64,000 bases of DNA from Microbacterium sp. NC79 (GTDB lineage Bacteria > Actinomycetota > Actinomycetes > Actinomycetales > Microbacteriaceae). Below the pieces are notes generated by a model. That model did not search any database. It was not told the DNA's origin and saw only the letters and a program-made list of their open reading frames with translations. The stretch covers positions 186,001 through 250,000 of the forward strand of contig NZ_JAHQYI010000002.1 of NCBI RefSeq assembly GCF_019061125.1, read 5' to 3'. Positions 17,145 to 25,736 of this stretch are shown one piece after another (positions within the stretch are counted from its first letter, which is position 1; the number at the start of each line of letters is the position of its first letter). Made by a program: the position numbers and the translations under genes.

Positions 17145-18455
17145 CTACTTCGTGAAGAACGCTCCGGCAACCTTCGAGAGGTCATACAGGTCACTCACTC
17201 CAGCGAGCTCGCGTGCGGAGTGCATCGACAAAATCGGAATGCCCACGTCAACCGTGCGCAGACCAAGGCGCGTCGCTGTGATCGGGCCAATCGTCGAGCC
17301 ACACGGCACCGAGTTGTTCGACACGAACTCCTGCTGCGTGACGTCGACCTGCTCGCACCAGTCAATCCACGCGGCTGCGCCGACGGCATCGGTGGCGTAG
17401 CGCTGGTTGGCGTTGATCTTGAGGATCGGGCCGGAACCAAGAAGCGGCTTGTTCACGGGATCGTGCTTGCCTGCGTAGTTGGGGTGCACCGAGTGACCAA
17501 CGTCGCTCGAGAGGCACCACGATGACACGAAAGCCTGTCGACGCTGCGCGTCATCGGCACCGAGCGAGGCATAGATCCGCACGAGAACGTCTTCGAGAAT
17601 GGGGCCAGCCGCTCCTGAGCGCGAAGCGGAACCAATTTCTTCGTGGTCGAAGGCGGCAAGAACGGGGATGTGGTCGCCATCAAAGCCGTCGCGGGCAATG
17701 TCGCCGAGGGCGACGACACCCGCATGCACAGAAGCAAGGTCATCGAGGCGACCGCTCGCGAAGAAGGCGTTGTCTTTGCCGAAGACCTGGCCGCGGGCAC
17801 TGTCAGCGACAACGGCGTCGAAGCCGCGAATGTCTGCGGGGTTGACGCCAGCGGCGTCAGCCAGTTCGGCGAGCAGGTCGGCGTCGACAGGGTTACCCAG
17901 CCCCCACACCGGCTGGGTCTCCACCTGCTTTTCGAGGGCGAGGTGGTCATTGGCTTCGCGGTTCAGGTGAATCGCGAGCTGCGGCAACCGCAGCAGCGGG
18001 CCAGTCGCGGCGAGCACGACAGAGCCGTCCTTCATGGCGAGGCGGCCAGCGAGACGCAACTCACGGTCGAGCCATGATGCCAGCAGTGGGCCACCGTAGA
18101 TCTCGACACCCGCCTGCAGCCAGCCGTGCGCGCCGGTCGTGGGTTTGGGCTTCAACTTGAATCCGGGCGAATCGGTGTGCGCACCGAAGACGCGGTTGGC
18201 CGTCGTTGCGGTGGCGTTTGCGGGAACAGCCCAGGCAATCGCGGCACCGTCACGCACGATGACAAATCGGCCGCCACGCTGGTCAGGCCAGGCATCTTCT
18301 TCCGCCAGACGGGTAAAACCATCGGCTTCGAGGCGGCGGGCTACCTCTTCGGCAGCGTGGTAGCTCGAGGGCGAAGCCGCAACAAAATCGGCAAGATCCT
18401 CGGCATGGGCAATCGCATCAGCGGTGACAGACAATTCAACCTCCGGGTCGTCCAT
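17145..18455 (-). CDS. M18-family aminopeptidase
   Basis: This is a cytoplasmic, zinc-dependent aminopeptidase that removes N-terminal (often acidic) residues, and at 436 residues it matches the family length. Dizinc-site motifs are in order: GAHTDSPGF at about residue 90, DHEEIGSAS at about 265, and SDVGHSVHPNY followed by the late TCG-like PCGSTIGPIT near the C-terminus. The N-terminal ASPSSYHAAEEVARRL block is also characteristic. It appears monocistronic, transcribed divergently from the flavoprotein gene and ended by the hairpin at 17096-17137. Confidence 0.9.
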   Translation of the reverse strand: MDDPEVELSVTADAIAHAEDLADFVAASPSSYHAAEEVARRLEADGFTRLAEEDAWPDQRGGRFVIVRDGAAIAWAVPANATATTANRVFGAHTDSPGFKLKPKPTTGAHGWLQAGVEIYGGPLLASWLDRELRLAGRLAMKDGSVVLAATGPLLRLPQLAIHLNREANDHLALEKQVETQPVWGLGNPVDADLLAELADAAGVNPADIRGFDAVVADSARGQVFGKDNAFFASGRLDDLASVHAGVVALGDIARDGFDGDHIPVLAAFDHEEIGSASRSGAAGPILEDVLVRIYASLGADDAQRRQAFVSSWCLSSDVGHSVHPNYAGKHDPVNKPLLGSGPILKINANQRYATDAVGAAAWIDWCEQVDVTQQEFVSNNSVPCGSTIGPITATRLGLRTVDVGIPILSMHSARELAGVSDLYDLSKVAGAFFTK

Positions 18456-18581
18456 TCAATCGTAGTCCGCGGCCCGCGAGCGCCGTCGGCACCCGTCTCA
18501 TATGCCGCAACCCGCACCCCTGGTTCCGTTCAACTATCCTGAGTGGAGCCGTGGCCACATACGGCGTGCTTGGCGGGACAT

Positions 18582-19856
18582 ATGAACACGTTTGAAAATC
18601 CACCGACTGATCGATACGACGTCTTGGTTGTTGGTGGCGGACCCGCCGGCATGATGGCGGCAGCTGTCGCAGCGGAGGCAGGCAAAAAGGTTCTCCTGCT
18701 GGAAAAGAACCGTTCGCTCGGAAAGAAGCTGAACATCAGTGGCGGTGGTCGATGCAACATCACCAATGCCGAGTACGACACCCGAAGCCTGCTGGCGCAT
18801 TACGGCAAGGCAGTGAACTTTCTGCACAGCCCGTTCTCGCAGTTTGCGGTGAGCGACACCTTCGAATTCTTTGAAAGCCGCGGGCTGCCGCTGCAGGTCG
18901 AGGCTCGCAACCGAGCGTTCCCGGTGAGCCAGAAAGCCACTGACGTCACCGCTGTCCTTTCGAGGGCCCTCAAAAACGGTCAGGTCGAGATCATCTTTGA
19001 CTGCGCAGTGACATCGCTCAATCGCGACGGCGACCTGCTCAGGTCCGTCAGCACGAAGCGCGGCGAGTTTCGTGCCGACTCGTACATCTTGGCGACAGGT
19101 GGGATGTCGCGACCAGAGACTGGCTCGACCGGAGCTGGCTTCGGCTGGCTGACATCGCTCGGACACACCGTCCGTCAACCGAGCCCCGGCATTGTGCCTT
19201 TGGCCACGAAGGAGAAGTGGGTAGCCAAACTCGGCGGGAAAACGGTCGAAGGCCGAGTCACCTTCCTGCTCGATGGCAAGCGACAATTCAAGGCCCAGGG
19301 CCGGATCCTCTTTGCGCACTTCGGCATTTCCGGTCCGACGATTCTGAATAGCGCAGCCCAGGTCGGCGAACTACTCGAAGCAGGCACGGTGACGGCCGAG
19401 ATCGACCTCTTCCCGCACCTCGATGAAGGCGCGTGCGATCGAGAGCTCATGGAGCTTCTGGAACTCCACAAGAACAAGGCGCTGAAGACGGTGCTGAAGG
19501 AGTGGCTCCCCAACGGCGTGTGGCACGTGCCGCGGATGTTGTTGCCTGAACTCGATCCCGAGGTGAAGGTTCACAGCCTGCGTAAAGAGGATCGCAAGAA
19601 GCTGGTCAGGCTCGTCAAGGGCATCCCGCTGACGATCAGCAACCTGATGGGTTTTGATCGCGCCGTGGTGGCCGATGGGGGCGTCGACCTCCGCGAGATC
19701 GACACGAAAACCATGCGGTCAAACCTGATCGACAACCTGTTCGTCGTCGGTGACCTGCTCGACATTAACCGGCCGTCCGGCGGCTACTCGCTGCAGATCT
19801 GCTGGACGACCGGATTCGTCGCCGGTCAAGCCGTAGCTTCCGAGACCGGCCGTTGA
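18582..19856 (+). CDS. BaiN/HI0933-family NAD(P)/FAD-dependent oxidoreductase
   Basis: The ATG at 18582 gives 424 residues beginning MNTFENPPTDRYDVLVVGGGPAGMMAAA, which places the FAD GxGxxG motif at residues 18-23. The GKKLNISGGGRCNITN block (about residues 50-63) is diagnostic of the HI0933/BaiN flavoproteins, whose substrates are mostly undefined. C-terminal SGGYSLQICWTTGFVAGQA is the second FAD-contact block. A start at 18543 would only add an unlikely leader. There is no exact octamer copy inside, unlike many genes around it, and Lys/AAG use is slightly higher, so later acquisition is possible but weakly supported. Confidence 0.85.
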   Translation: MNTFENPPTDRYDVLVVGGGPAGMMAAAVAAEAGKKVLLLEKNRSLGKKLNISGGGRCNITNAEYDTRSLLAHYGKAVNFLHSPFSQFAVSDTFEFFESRGLPLQVEARNRAFPVSQKATDVTAVLSRALKNGQVEIIFDCAVTSLNRDGDLLRSVSTKRGEFRADSYILATGGMSRPETGSTGAGFGWLTSLGHTVRQPSPGIVPLATKEKWVAKLGGKTVEGRVTFLLDGKRQFKAQGRILFAHFGISGPTILNSAAQVGELLEAGTVTAEIDLFPHLDEGACDRELMELLELHKNKALKTVLKEWLPNGVWHVPRMLLPELDPEVKVHSLRKEDRKKLVRLVKGIPLTISNLMGFDRAVVADGGVDLREIDTKTMRSNLIDNLFVVGDLLDINRPSGGYSLQICWTTGFVAGQAVASETGR

Positions 19857-19932
19857 GCGAAGGCGCGCAGCGCCCGAAACGAAAACGCCCCACCGCACGA
19901 TACGACGTTCGTCTCGCTACCTTCGCTCAACG
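19851..19932. terminator. Bidirectional hairpin between convergent genes
   Basis: Arms CGTTGAGCGAAGG (19851-19863, covering the flavoprotein stop codon) and CCTTCGCTCAACG (19920-19932) are perfectly complementary over 13 bp with a 56-nt loop. The position between the convergent stops at 19856 and 19939 suits shared termination. Confidence 0.55.
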
Positions 19933-19938
19933 ACCGCG

Positions 19939-21165
19939 TCAACCGAGGAGAGTCTCGCCGATGTAGCCTCCGGGCTGGCAACCGGGCGGAATCGCGAACA
20001 CTGATGACCCGATCGGCACGGTCCACTCGTTCAGCAGATCGAGCTCATCGAGCCGGCGTTGCAGCGGTACGTACTGTGCGTCAACATCGGCTTGGAACGA
20101 AGCGAAGATGAGCCCCGAGTTGGAGATCTCCTCGCCCACCGGCGGGATGTCGTAGTTGTACGCACGGCGGAAGATGCGCTCGGTCGGGTTATCTGACCGC
20201 GAGCGGCGCATGTGTGAGAACTCCGGAATGACCGGAAACCCAATCGGGTTCTTGGCCTCAAAGTCGGGCTCATCGTGCTCGTTCACGCCGGTCAACGGCG
20301 CCCCGTTGCTCAGCTTGCGCCCCACCGACTGGTCACGCCCCACACGGTCGACGCGATCCCAGCCCTCCAGATCCATGTGGATCCGGCGGATCACCATCGT
20401 GGTTCCGCCCGCCAACCAGCCGTCCGCGCGCCACACCACCGTGTCAAAGTCGGCAGTACCCGGGCGCGGATTCGCGGTTCCGTCGACCTGACCAAACAGG
20501 TTGCGCATCGTGGTTCCGGGCGCTTCCGTGCCGTAGGCGCGACGGAACCCGTGCTGCGTCCAGCGCACCGTCGCGAAGCTGCGGGTGTCTTTGAGCAGCA
20601 TACGGGCGGCGTGCGCAACGGTTGTGGGGTCATCTCCCGCGATCTGCATCAGCAGGTCGCCCTCGCTGAACTCGGGTTGCAGCCGGTCAATACCGAAGGC
20701 GGGCAATTGCGAGATGCCGGAACCACCGGCTCGGGCGATAAAGCCGGGCCCGAATCCGAAGGTGACCGTCAGCCGCGCGGGGGTGATCGCCATTTCGGGT
20801 TCGGAGTCGGCGAGCGCGGGTTCTCCCGCGGTGAGTCGGGCAGCGTCGTCGGTGAGGATCTGCATCAGGCGACGCAGGCCCCCGCGATCGATCTCGGGCT
20901 TGAGGTCAAGACCGATGAAGGTGCCGTGTGCTTGGGCATCGGTGGCGATGCCTGCCTGATGTTTCCCGTGAAACGCCACCGTTTCGCCACCGTGGATGAC
21001 CGGTTCGCCTGTCGGGCTGGGAGTTTTCGCTGGCGTGGATGACGAGTTCAGCGCATAGTCAACGCCGATCGCTGCGGCGGCCGCGACGCCGGCGACAGCG
21101 CCTCCGAGGAGGAACTGTCGCCGGGTCGATCCAGGCCGACGCGCGCCCGAATCGGTTTTCGTCAT
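19939..21165 (-). CDS. efeB: Tat-exported DyP-type heme peroxidase (EfeB-like)
   Basis: The 408-residue protein has a twin-arginine signal (STRRQFLLGGAVAGVAAAAAIG, residues about 14-35). The DyP GxxDG motif is seen as GQVDGTANP at about residue 222, and the proximal heme His lies in EFSHMRRSRS at about residue 318. EfeB-type DyPs are exported folded with heme and oxidise substrates, often linked to ferrous iron uptake with EfeU and EfeO. Those genes are absent here. Instead the gene follows a copper chaperone and CopC, overlapping the former by one base (TAATG), which suggests a role in copper handling or in coping with copper-driven peroxide. Confidence 0.85.
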   Translation of the reverse strand: MTKTDSGARRPGSTRRQFLLGGAVAGVAAAAAIGVDYALNSSSTPAKTPSPTGEPVIHGGETVAFHGKHQAGIATDAQAHGTFIGLDLKPEIDRGGLRRLMQILTDDAARLTAGEPALADSEPEMAITPARLTVTFGFGPGFIARAGGSGISQLPAFGIDRLQPEFSEGDLLMQIAGDDPTTVAHAARMLLKDTRSFATVRWTQHGFRRAYGTEAPGTTMRNLFGQVDGTANPRPGTADFDTVVWRADGWLAGGTTMVIRRIHMDLEGWDRVDRVGRDQSVGRKLSNGAPLTGVNEHDEPDFEAKNPIGFPVIPEFSHMRRSRSDNPTERIFRRAYNYDIPPVGEEISNSGLIFASFQADVDAQYVPLQRRLDELDLLNEWTVPIGSSVFAIPPGCQPGGYIGETLLG

Positions 21166-21746
21166 TAGTGATCCATACCCTCGTGGTCGCCGTCGCCGTG
21201 CTCGAGGTCGTCGTAGCTCTCGTTTGCTCCGGTGTAGTCCTTCACCGGAGCTTCGAACTCGAGCGTCGAGTCATCGGAGAAGGTGACCGTGAAGGTGACG
21301 ACGTCACCGGCAACGAGCGGTGACTCAATGCCCATCAGCATGATGTGGTTCGCGCCGGGCTCCAGCGCGAGTGTTTCGCCTGCGGGGATGGTGAATCCGC
21401 CCTCGACCTCACGCATCTTCATTTCACCTGTGTCGGTTTCGACGGTTTCGTGAAGCTCCACCATGTGCGAAACCGCAGTCGCAACCGACACCACCGTGAC
21501 GTCGCTCGTTCCGGTGTTCTCCAGGTGTCCGAAGGCACCCGTCATGCCCGACTCGACGGCCTTGATCCACGCATCGTGCACCGTGACGGCATCTCCTGCG
21601 ACGGTGGCAGCCGCGGCCTCAGTGGACGTCGGCGTCATGCCCGGCTCGTTGGCGACAACGGTGCAACCCGTGAGAGCGAGGGCGCCGACAGCGACGAGGG
21701 CACCGAGGCGAGCGAAACGGATGGAGGCGGTGTTCTTAAAAGTCAT
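21165..21746 (-). CDS. PCu(A)C-type copper chaperone lipoprotein
   Basis: The start ATG at 21746 gives 193 residues with a lipoprotein signal ending in the lipobox ALTGC. The mature domain carries the copper-binding set typical of PCu(A)C: His and Met in SHMVELHETVETDTGEMKM, then NHIMLM about 30 residues later. These proteins bind Cu(I) outside the membrane and pass it to cytochrome oxidase or other cuproenzymes. The C-terminal tail is His/Asp-rich (ELEHGDGDHEGMDH-like), giving extra metal-binding capacity. It sits 31 bp downstream of copC. An upstream in-frame extension to 22190 is rejected because it lacks a signal peptide and overlaps copC. Confidence 0.85.
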   Translation of the reverse strand: MTFKNTASIRFARLGALVAVGALALTGCTVVANEPGMTPTSTEAAAATVAGDAVTVHDAWIKAVESGMTGAFGHLENTGTSDVTVVSVATAVSHMVELHETVETDTGEMKMREVEGGFTIPAGETLALEPGANHIMLMGIESPLVAGDVVTFTVTFSDDSTLEFEAPVKDYTGANESYDDLEHGDGDHEGMDH

Positions 21747-21777
21747 AGCAATAGTCCTTATGTTGTGAGACGCGATG

Positions 21778-22368
21778 TTAGGCATCGGTCGTCTCGGTGT
21801 CGGTACGCTGTGCGCGCCGACGAGTAACGGAGAAAAGGGTGAATGCGGCGGCGGCGATAACAGCCGCGGCTCCCCCGATGAGGAGGGCGCGGGGTACTCC
21901 CCCGTCGCCTGCTGTGCTCTGCTCTTCTTCCGCTGATCCTGGTTCCGCTGTCGTCGATTCCTGAGCCACTGGTGCGGCGCTCTCGCGCACCAGTGGTTCC
22001 GCGTCACCAACGGTGAACGGAATGATTCCACTGATCGGGTGTCCGTCGCTGGAGACGACGCGCCAACGCACTTCGTATCCGGCTTCTGGCATGCCCGGTT
22101 CGAGCGTTGCGATGACTTCGCTGTAGTCAACGACAGGTTCGTCGACGACCCAGTCGGTGCCATCAGCATCGACCACAACGATCGCCGCACCCATCGTCAT
22201 CACTTCTGCCGAGAACCTCAGCGTGACCGTCTCGGGCGCCGTCTCGAACTCCTGCCCAACGGCGGGAGTGCTCGAGATCAGCTCTTCGTGCGCGAACGCG
22301 GCGGGAGCCGACGCGAGAACCAGCAGCGCGGCAAGTGCCGCCGCGCTCGAAACACGTGCAATACGCAT
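21778..22368 (-). CDS. copC: CopC-domain copper-binding protein with C-terminal membrane anchor
   Basis: The signal peptide (LAALLVLASAPAAFAHEEL) is cleaved just before the His that forms the amino-terminal copper site of CopC proteins. The CopC domain continues with SSTPAVGQEF, VTLRFSAEV and WRVVSSDGHPISG, the latter His being the second ligand. After about residue 135 comes a Ser/Glu/Pro linker and a C-terminal membrane helix (ALLIGGAAAVIAAAAFTLF) with an Arg-rich tail, so the protein is held on the outer face of the membrane. An alternative ATG at 22380 would add four residues. It heads the CopC, PCu(A)C, DyP operon. Confidence 0.85.
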   Translation of the reverse strand: MRIARVSSAAALAALLVLASAPAAFAHEELISSTPAVGQEFETAPETVTLRFSAEVMTMGAAIVVVDADGTDWVVDEPVVDYSEVIATLEPGMPEAGYEVRWRVVSSDGHPISGIIPFTVGDAEPLVRESAAPVAQESTTAEPGSAEEEQSTAGDGGVPRALLIGGAAAVIAAAAFTLFSVTRRRAQRTDTETTDA

Positions 22369-22420
22369 GATGTGACCCATCTGCGCGCCGATGCCCGAAG
22401 CATCAGGCTACGCGTTGATC

Positions 22421-22445
22421 CCCCGACGCCTGAGGCGTTTAGGGG
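22421..22445. promoter_or_regulatory. Candidate operator upstream of copC
   Basis: A near-palindrome CCCC-g-ACGCC-tga-GGCGT-tta-GGGG lies 53-77 bp before the copC start. GC-rich C-run/G-run palindromes are typical of CsoR-type copper sites, but the match is only by general layout. A second hairpin (TCCGCT/AGCGGA, 22454-22470) next to the following gene's stop more likely acts in termination. Confidence 0.3.
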
Positions 22446-22475
22446 TGAAGGATTCCGCTTGCTCAGCGGAGGGAG

Positions 22476-23090
22476 TCAGAGCACGCGTGCGATTGGTGGG
22501 CCGCGCCGCCAGGCGGACGCAACGAAGAGGCGATCAAGCGCCGGAAGAACCGTGGTGTCAACGACGCTACGCGTTGCGCGAGCGGGGTCGACAAGAATGC
22601 CAACGAGCAGGGCGATGACGCGGCGAAGCCAGGCGCCGATCGCGGCGGCGAGCGCGCGCATCACGACGGCGGCACGTTCGGCACGGTACATGACGACGGC
22701 GGTCACGCCTGCCGCGAGCGCGTGCCAACCCCACATTGTGGTGTCTGCGGTGATGAGGGTCGCGGCCGTCTCCCACTCGGTCATGACCATGGCGCCGTGG
22801 TTATGGTGACCGATCGAAGTGCCACCCGCGGGGCTGGAAGCCGTGCCGAGGATGAACAGCGTGTGGAAGAAGAATTGGCTGACGCTCACGCCGATGAGGG
22901 TGCGAGTGGCTGAAAGCTTGCGGCCCGCGATGACGATGCACAGCAGCATCGACAACACGAGCGGAACCGCGATGCCGACCCATCCGGGAAGCGCGCCGCC
23001 GGCGGCAACGTGCGACATCAGCGCAACGAAAGTTGCGAACGCGCCAGCCACCGAGCCGCGAAGGACGCGAGTGACACGAGGCGAACGCAT
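22476..23090 (-). CDS. Polytopic membrane protein in copper cluster
   Basis: The 204-residue protein has about four to five membrane helices (FATFVALMSHVAAG, GIAVPLVLSMLLCIVI, LIGVSVSQFFFHTLFIL, GWHALAAGVTAVVMY). A His-rich loop IGHHNHGAMVM and HALAAG follow a pattern seen in membrane proteins co-located with CopC/PCu(A)C in actinobacteria. The loop's His and Met residues could bind copper. It ends in a long cytoplasmic basic region (LDRLFVASAWRRGP). The gene lies upstream of copC on the same strand with a 95 bp gap. I do not know its exact function. Confidence 0.6.
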   Translation of the reverse strand: MRSPRVTRVLRGSVAGAFATFVALMSHVAAGGALPGWVGIAVPLVLSMLLCIVIAGRKLSATRTLIGVSVSQFFFHTLFILGTASSPAGGTSIGHHNHGAMVMTEWETAATLITADTTMWGWHALAAGVTAVVMYRAERAAVVMRALAAAIGAWLRRVIALLVGILVDPARATRSVVDTTVLPALDRLFVASAWRRGPPIARVL

Positions 23091-23170
23091 GCTTCTATTC
23101 TGCCAGGTTTGTTGCGGTCATCGGACGACTCGGCTCCCTCACTGCGCTGGTCGTTATGCGCAGGGTCTGC

Positions 23171-23914
23171 TTAGCGTGCGCGTTCACGCTTGGCTTGCAC
23201 GAGGGCAATGATCCCGACCGCGATGGAGAGTGCGAGGAACGCACGCGTGAACCACAGCGCCGTTTCGTTCTCAATCGGCAGGTCGTTGAGGCCCAGAACC
23301 GCACCGAGAATTTCACCGCCCTGCCCCCACCGGGTCAGAGATCGCGGCGTCGCGACGGCGGCAGCGACAAACGGATACGTGCCAGCGAACGTGATGGCCG
23401 CCGCACAGCCCCACACGAGTGACGCCGGATATCGGCCCGGCTTCACGACGCTGATCACGAGGATCGCTAAGGGCCAGCCGATGACCAGGAAGACGAGGAC
23501 GCCGATCATCATCAAGAGCGGCGGGAGCGCCGCGGGCATGATGTAGTCAGCCGCCGGAGCGTCAGCAGGCAGAGTTGCCGCGCATGCCAGAGCCGAGGCC
23601 ACCCACAGTGCAGGAATCGCCCACAGCAGGTGTCGCCTGATGATGTCTCGAAAACACACGATTCCCGTGATCACAAAGCCCGAGAGCAGTGCTCCGCCGA
23701 ACCCGAGCGCCATGCCGCGCATCGAGTTGTCATCGGGTTGATCGCGCAGCGCCGCCCCGATCCCGCCGAGCACCAGCGTCGTCACGACCAAGGCAACCGT
23801 CACTCGCACCAGGGAGACTGGCGGTCTGGTCACAGGCGTGCTCACCCGCCTACTCAACCACAAGTCTCCCCCCGTGGCGGTTGCACCGATCTCAGTGCCT
23901 GCACCGCCCCACAT
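23171..23914 (-). CDS. Uncharacterised polytopic membrane protein, 247 aa
   Basis: The translated region has about six hydrophobic helices: VTVALVVTTLVLGGIGAAL, LGFGGALLSGFVITGIVCF, LLWAIPALWVASALACAA, LPPLLMMIGVLVFLVIGWPLAILVIS, SLVWGCAAAITFAGTYPF and FLALSIAVGIIALVQ. The likely start is not fixed. ATG 23914 gives a 50-residue polar leader, and an internal GTG near residue 37 before the first helix is also possible. No family is recognised and no catalytic motif is seen. It lies between the copper membrane protein and the glyS terminator, and could be independent of both. Confidence 0.55.
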   Translation of the reverse strand: MWGGAGTEIGATATGGDLWLSRRVSTPVTRPPVSLVRVTVALVVTTLVLGGIGAALRDQPDDNSMRGMALGFGGALLSGFVITGIVCFRDIIRRHLLWAIPALWVASALACAATLPADAPAADYIMPAALPPLLMMIGVLVFLVIGWPLAILVISVVKPGRYPASLVWGCAAAITFAGTYPFVAAAVATPRSLTRWGQGGEILGAVLGLNDLPIENETALWFTRAFLALSIAVGIIALVQAKRERAR

Positions 23915-24012
23915 TAACGACTGGGTCTGGGTTCAGCTGGCGGCCGCACGTTTCGTCTCGCCTGCTGCTCGCTGCGCGCCAGCGGGGACGCTCGCTCATC
24001 GACCGGTGGAAT

Positions 24013-24060
24013 GAACAACGGAACGTTCCCTCAATTGCTCGAGGGAACGTTCCGTTGTTC
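24013..24060 (-). terminator. Perfect 20-bp-arm hairpin after glyS
   Basis: Arms at 24013-24032 and 24041-24060 are perfectly complementary over 20 bp with an 8-nt loop. Each arm contains the palindrome GGAACGTTCC. It starts 7 bp beyond the glyS stop. It lacks a U-run but is stable enough to end transcription in either direction. Confidence 0.75.
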
Positions 24061-24066
24061 GTTTGC

Positions 24067-25452
24067 TTACGCTCCGCGAAGGCGCTCGGCGAGGAAGGCG
24101 TGCAGTTCGTCGATAGCGACGCGCTGCTGTTCCATGGTGTCGCGGTCGCGCACGGTCACGGCGTTGTCTTCGAGCGATTCGAAGTCAACGGTGACGCAGA
24201 ACGGGGTACCGATTTCGTCCTGGCGACGGTAGCGGCGGCCGATCGCGCCAGCGTCGTCGAAGTCGATGTTCCAGTTGCCACGCAGTTCGTCGGCCACCTG
24301 GCGCGCGAGTGGCGAAAGCTTCTCGTTGCGGCTGAGCGGCAGCACGGCGACCTTGATCGGTGCGAGGCGCGGGTCAAGCTTGAGCACCGTGCGGGTGTCT
24401 ACGCCGCCCTTCGCGTTCGGAACCTCTTCTTCGACGTAGGAGTCAACGAGGAAGGCCATCATCGAACGCGTCAGGCCGAACGACGGCTCAATGACGTACG
24501 GCGTGTAACGGTCGCCGGAAGCCTGGTCGAAGTACGTGAGGCTCTGACCTGACGCTTCTGAGTGGCTCGACAGGTCGAAGTCGGTGCGGTTGGCGACGCC
24601 CATGAGCTCGCCCCACTCCGACCCCTGGAAGCCAAAGCGGTACTCGAAGTCGATCGTGGCGGCGGAGTAGTGCGCGCGCTCGTCGTCGGGCACGTTGAAC
24701 TGGCGCATGTTCTCGGGGTTGACGCCCAGGTCGACGAACCAGTCCCAGCACGCCTGTACCCAGTGGTCGAACCATTCCTGGGCCTCGGCGGGCGGTACGA
24801 AGAATTCAATCTCCATCTGCTCGAACTCACGGGTGCGGAAAATGAAGTTTCCGGGCGTGATTTCGTTGCGGAAGGCCTTACCAACCTGGCCGATACCGAA
24901 CGGCGGCTTCTTGCGCGCAGCGGTCAACACGTTCGCGAAGTTCACGAAAATACCCTGGGCCGTCTCGGGGCGCATGTAGTGCAGACCCGACTCATCGTCG
25001 ACGACACCGAGGTACGTCTTAACGAGGCCAGAGAACGCCTTCGGCTCTGTCCACTTGCCGCGGGTTCCGCAGTCAGGGCAGACGATGTCGGCGAGGCCGT
25101 TCTCCGGCTGACGGCCCTTCTTCGCAACGAACGCCTCGATGAGGTGGTCTTCGCGGTGACGCTTGTGGCACTGCAGGCACTCGATCAGCGGGTCGGAGAA
25201 CGTCGCGACGTGACCCGATGCTTCCCACACGCGCTTGGGCAAGATGATCGACGAGTCGAGGCCCACCATGTCGCCACGGCCGCGCACGAACGTCTGCCAC
25301 CACTGGCGACGGATGTTTTCCTTCAGCTCGGTACCGAGGGGGCCGTAGTCCCACGCCGAACGCGAACCGCCGTAAATCTCACCCGCTTGAAAAACGAACC
25401 CGCGGTGACGGGCGAGGGCAATGACTTTGTCGAGACGGGACTGCTCGGCCAT
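24067..25452 (-). CDS. glyS: Glycyl-tRNA synthetase (alpha2 type)
   Basis: Charges tRNA-Gly in the cytoplasm using ATP. The 461-residue length and sequence fit the eukaryote/archaeal-like homodimeric class II enzyme. Class II motifs include [22 protein letters not shown] near the N-terminus (residues about 20-42), [12 protein letters not shown] (motif-2 region), [14 protein letters not shown], and the C-terminal anticodon-binding domain beginning [15 protein letters not shown]. Two CxxC pairs (ECLQC and VCPDC) probably bind zinc. ATG 25452 is chosen because it directly precedes the conserved N-terminus. It is followed by the strong hairpin at 24013-24060. Confidence 0.95.
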   Translation of the reverse strand: MAEQSRLDKVIALARHRGFVFQAGEIYGGSRSAWDYGPLGTELKENIRRQWWQTFVRGRGDMVGLDSSIILPKRVWEASGHVATFSDPLIECLQCHKRHREDHLIEAFVAKKGRQPENGLADIVCPDCGTRGKWTEPKAFSGLVKTYLGVVDDESGLHYMRPETAQGIFVNFANVLTAARKKPPFGIGQVGKAFRNEITPGNFIFRTREFEQMEIEFFVPPAEAQEWFDHWVQACWDWFVDLGVNPENMRQFNVPDDERAHYSAATIDFEYRFGFQGSEWGELMGVANRTDFDLSSHSEASGQSLTYFDQASGDRYTPYVIEPSFGLTRSMMAFLVDSYVEEEVPNAKGGVDTRTVLKLDPRLAPIKVAVLPLSRNEKLSPLARQVADELRGNWNIDFDDAGAIGRRYRRQDEIGTPFCVTVDFESLEDNAVTVRDRDTMEQQRVAIDELHAFLAERLRGA

Positions 25453-25532
25453 GGTGGCTCCAATGGTCGTGAAGGGGTGGGGTTTCGAAAGCGCGGCGCA
25501 CGCAAGGCCGCGCTCACCCATCCTACCCGCGC

Positions 25533-25700
25533 GGCGTTCGCCGCAAAGGCGCGGTCAGGTCAGCTGGCGGCATCCCAGAAGGCGCCGTCGCGATCTTCGA
25601 TACCGATCAATTCGTGCCCCGAGCGCACTACGAGATCACCGACGAGCACCTCGCAAAGGCTCACGAGCTGGTCTACCGCGCGCCGAAGAAATTTGCGTAA
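25533..25700 (+). pseudogene. Orphan C-terminal coding remnant
   Basis: An open plus-strand frame ending at the TAA of 25698-25700 encodes GGIPEGAVAIFDTDQF, VPRAHYEITDEHLAKAHEL and VYRAPKKFA, with strongly GC-rich third positions like a real gene. No usable start lies before it, because the frame runs into the region just upstream of glyS. I read this as the 3' end of a gene whose front was deleted, at the edge of the AT-richer islet. The family is not recognised. A short GTGAGC/GCTCAC inverted repeat (25712-25740) lies between it and the next stop. Confidence 0.35.
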
Positions 25701-25736
25701 GCATCGATCAAGTGAGCAGACGTGTCTATTCGGCGC

